A stretch of 34,964 bases of DNA from positions 1-34,964 of the forward strand of contig LSZA01000041.1 in assembly GCA_001637315.1 (NCBI GenBank). Reading direction: 5' to 3'. The position numbers and the translations under genes are program-made. Source of the DNA: Phormidium willei BDU 130791 (lineage in GTDB: Bacteria > Cyanobacteriota > Cyanobacteriia > Cyanobacteriales > Geitlerinemataceae). The notes below the pieces were generated by a model. It saw only the letters and a program-made list of their open reading frames with translations, searched no databases and was not told where the DNA came from. This document shows, piece after piece, positions 34,371 through 34,964 of this stretch (positions are counted from its first letter, which is position 1; each line of letters starts with the position of its first letter).

Positions 34371-34415
34371 GACTTGATTCAACCTGACTTGATTCAACCT
34401 GCCTTGATTCAACCT
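34371..34415. repeat. Three tandem 15-bp repeats
   Basis: GACTTGATTCAACCT is present at 34371-34385 and 34386-34400 exactly, and at 34401-34415 with one change (GCCTTG...). It lies between the symporter stop and the transposase relic. The period is a multiple of three but no reading frame uses it convincingly. Confidence 0.85.
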
Positions 34416-34464
34416 AATGTGGGTGAAATTGCTAATGTTTAGTGGAAAAAATGATGCCATTTTT

Positions 34465-34964
34465 CTATAAGCCCGCCAAAGATAGTGACATCAAAATCTG
34501 ATTCCATCCGGTTAAAGATGCAATAATATCTTGATTAAGTTCTTCCAAAACAGACCGAAGTTTCTCTCGCAACTGATCCAGAGATTCAAAAATTAACCAT
34601 TCTAAAATCAACGTGAGAATATCCATAAAAAAAGCTATTTCCAGTCCTCGGTTCAACCAAGCCATAGAGGTAAATGTATTCAAATTTCCATGGGTGCAAT
34701 CCTTCTGGCTTAATACCGTTAAGAGTTAGTTTTTTGCCACCAATAGTCTGTAAACCTAGGCGTGTTTCATTACCGACCCAATTATGAATTTCAGGAACCT
34801 TTTTAAAACAATTTTCAATGCTGGATTTCATGTCTGACAAACGTTTGGGCAATTCTATCCAGAATTTTTTGATAGCTCCTTTGTCCTGCCTTGCTACTTG
34901 TGGTCGAGGAACCTTTAGCTTAGCCTGAAGCTCGTAACGAACACATCTATACAATGTACTATAA
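34465..34964 (-). pseudogene. IS630-family transposase relic, partial at the window edge
   Basis: Minus-strand translation from the edge reads STLYRCVRYELQAKLKVPRP, KVPEIHNWVGNETRLGLQTI, GVKP-like GIKPEGLHPW and LYGLVEPRTG, as in cyanobacterial IS630 transposases. The usual first catalytic Asp in D-E-T/S-R-x-G-L is Asn here. After FFYGYSHVD the sequence jumps, with a frameshift near 34590-34605, directly to the C-terminal ESLDQLREKLRSVLEELNQD and ASLTGW, so some 70-90 residues containing the second Asp and the Glu are deleted. The relic is therefore inactive. The N-terminal HTH part lies beyond the window. I could not define terminal inverted repeats. Confidence 0.8.

Noticed and set aside
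34266-34460. 64-residue minus-strand ORF with repeated NQ(G/V)RL units
   Set aside because: The repeated peptide is only the translation of the 15-bp tandem repeat, and the ORF overlaps the symporter 3' end.

Overview
The window is a chromosomal piece of a cyanobacterium, very probably filamentous. The evidence is the frequent HIP1 octamer GCGATCGC, the cyanobacterial pilB-pilT-pilC order, a DnaK1-type chaperone cluster, a hybrid kinase whose first GAF domain looks bilin-binding, and FraD/FraE-like genes, which in filamentous strains act at septal junctions. I see no rRNA, tRNA, CRISPR array or replication origin.

Layout. 1-2412 holds core genes: a YihY/BrkB membrane protein, a CYTH phosphatase and aroE, opened by a heptanucleotide tandem repeat. 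2413-6116 is an accessory island where I noticed no HIP1 sites until about 5.96 kb. It has palindromic repeats, an ATP-grasp RiPP maturase with a 73-residue putative graspetide precursor, a divergent helix-turn-helix gene, a small cyanobacterial-type protein and a nonsense-mutated pseudogene. 6171-10727 is the type IV pilus motor operon pilB-pilT-pilC, ending in a strong terminator. 11128-16873 is grpE-dnaK1-dnaJ followed by a TusA-like gene and rsgA with overlapping starts and stops. 16910-19588 has a 51-residue conserved protein, an anchored coiled-coil protein and the fraD/fraE-like pair. 19620-26100 (minus strand) has a REC-GGDEF diguanylate cyclase, a 1337-residue phytochrome-like hybrid kinase and a chorismate-binding enzyme. 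ruvA, an unknown gene with a palindrome upstream, and purT follow. 28737-34964 is a second accessory region: a frameshifted Uma2 fragment abutting a relic of topA, then a mechanosensitive channel, an EgtD-like methyltransferase, a sodium:solute symporter, a 15-bp tandem repeat and a dead IS630 transposase cut by the window end.

The most interesting system is at 2711-4738. A non-microviridin graspetide precursor is followed by its maturase, with a perfect 17-bp hairpin between them that could set precursor:enzyme ratio. Upstream, between the precursor and the divergent regulator, two clusters of decamer repeats (4116-4145 and 4186-4215) are all in one 10-bp register. The first cluster abuts a predicted -35 box of the precursor promoter; the second covers the predicted start point of the regulator gene. 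I infer that the HTH protein binds these repeats, activates the peptide operon and represses itself. This is testable and not something I know to be described.
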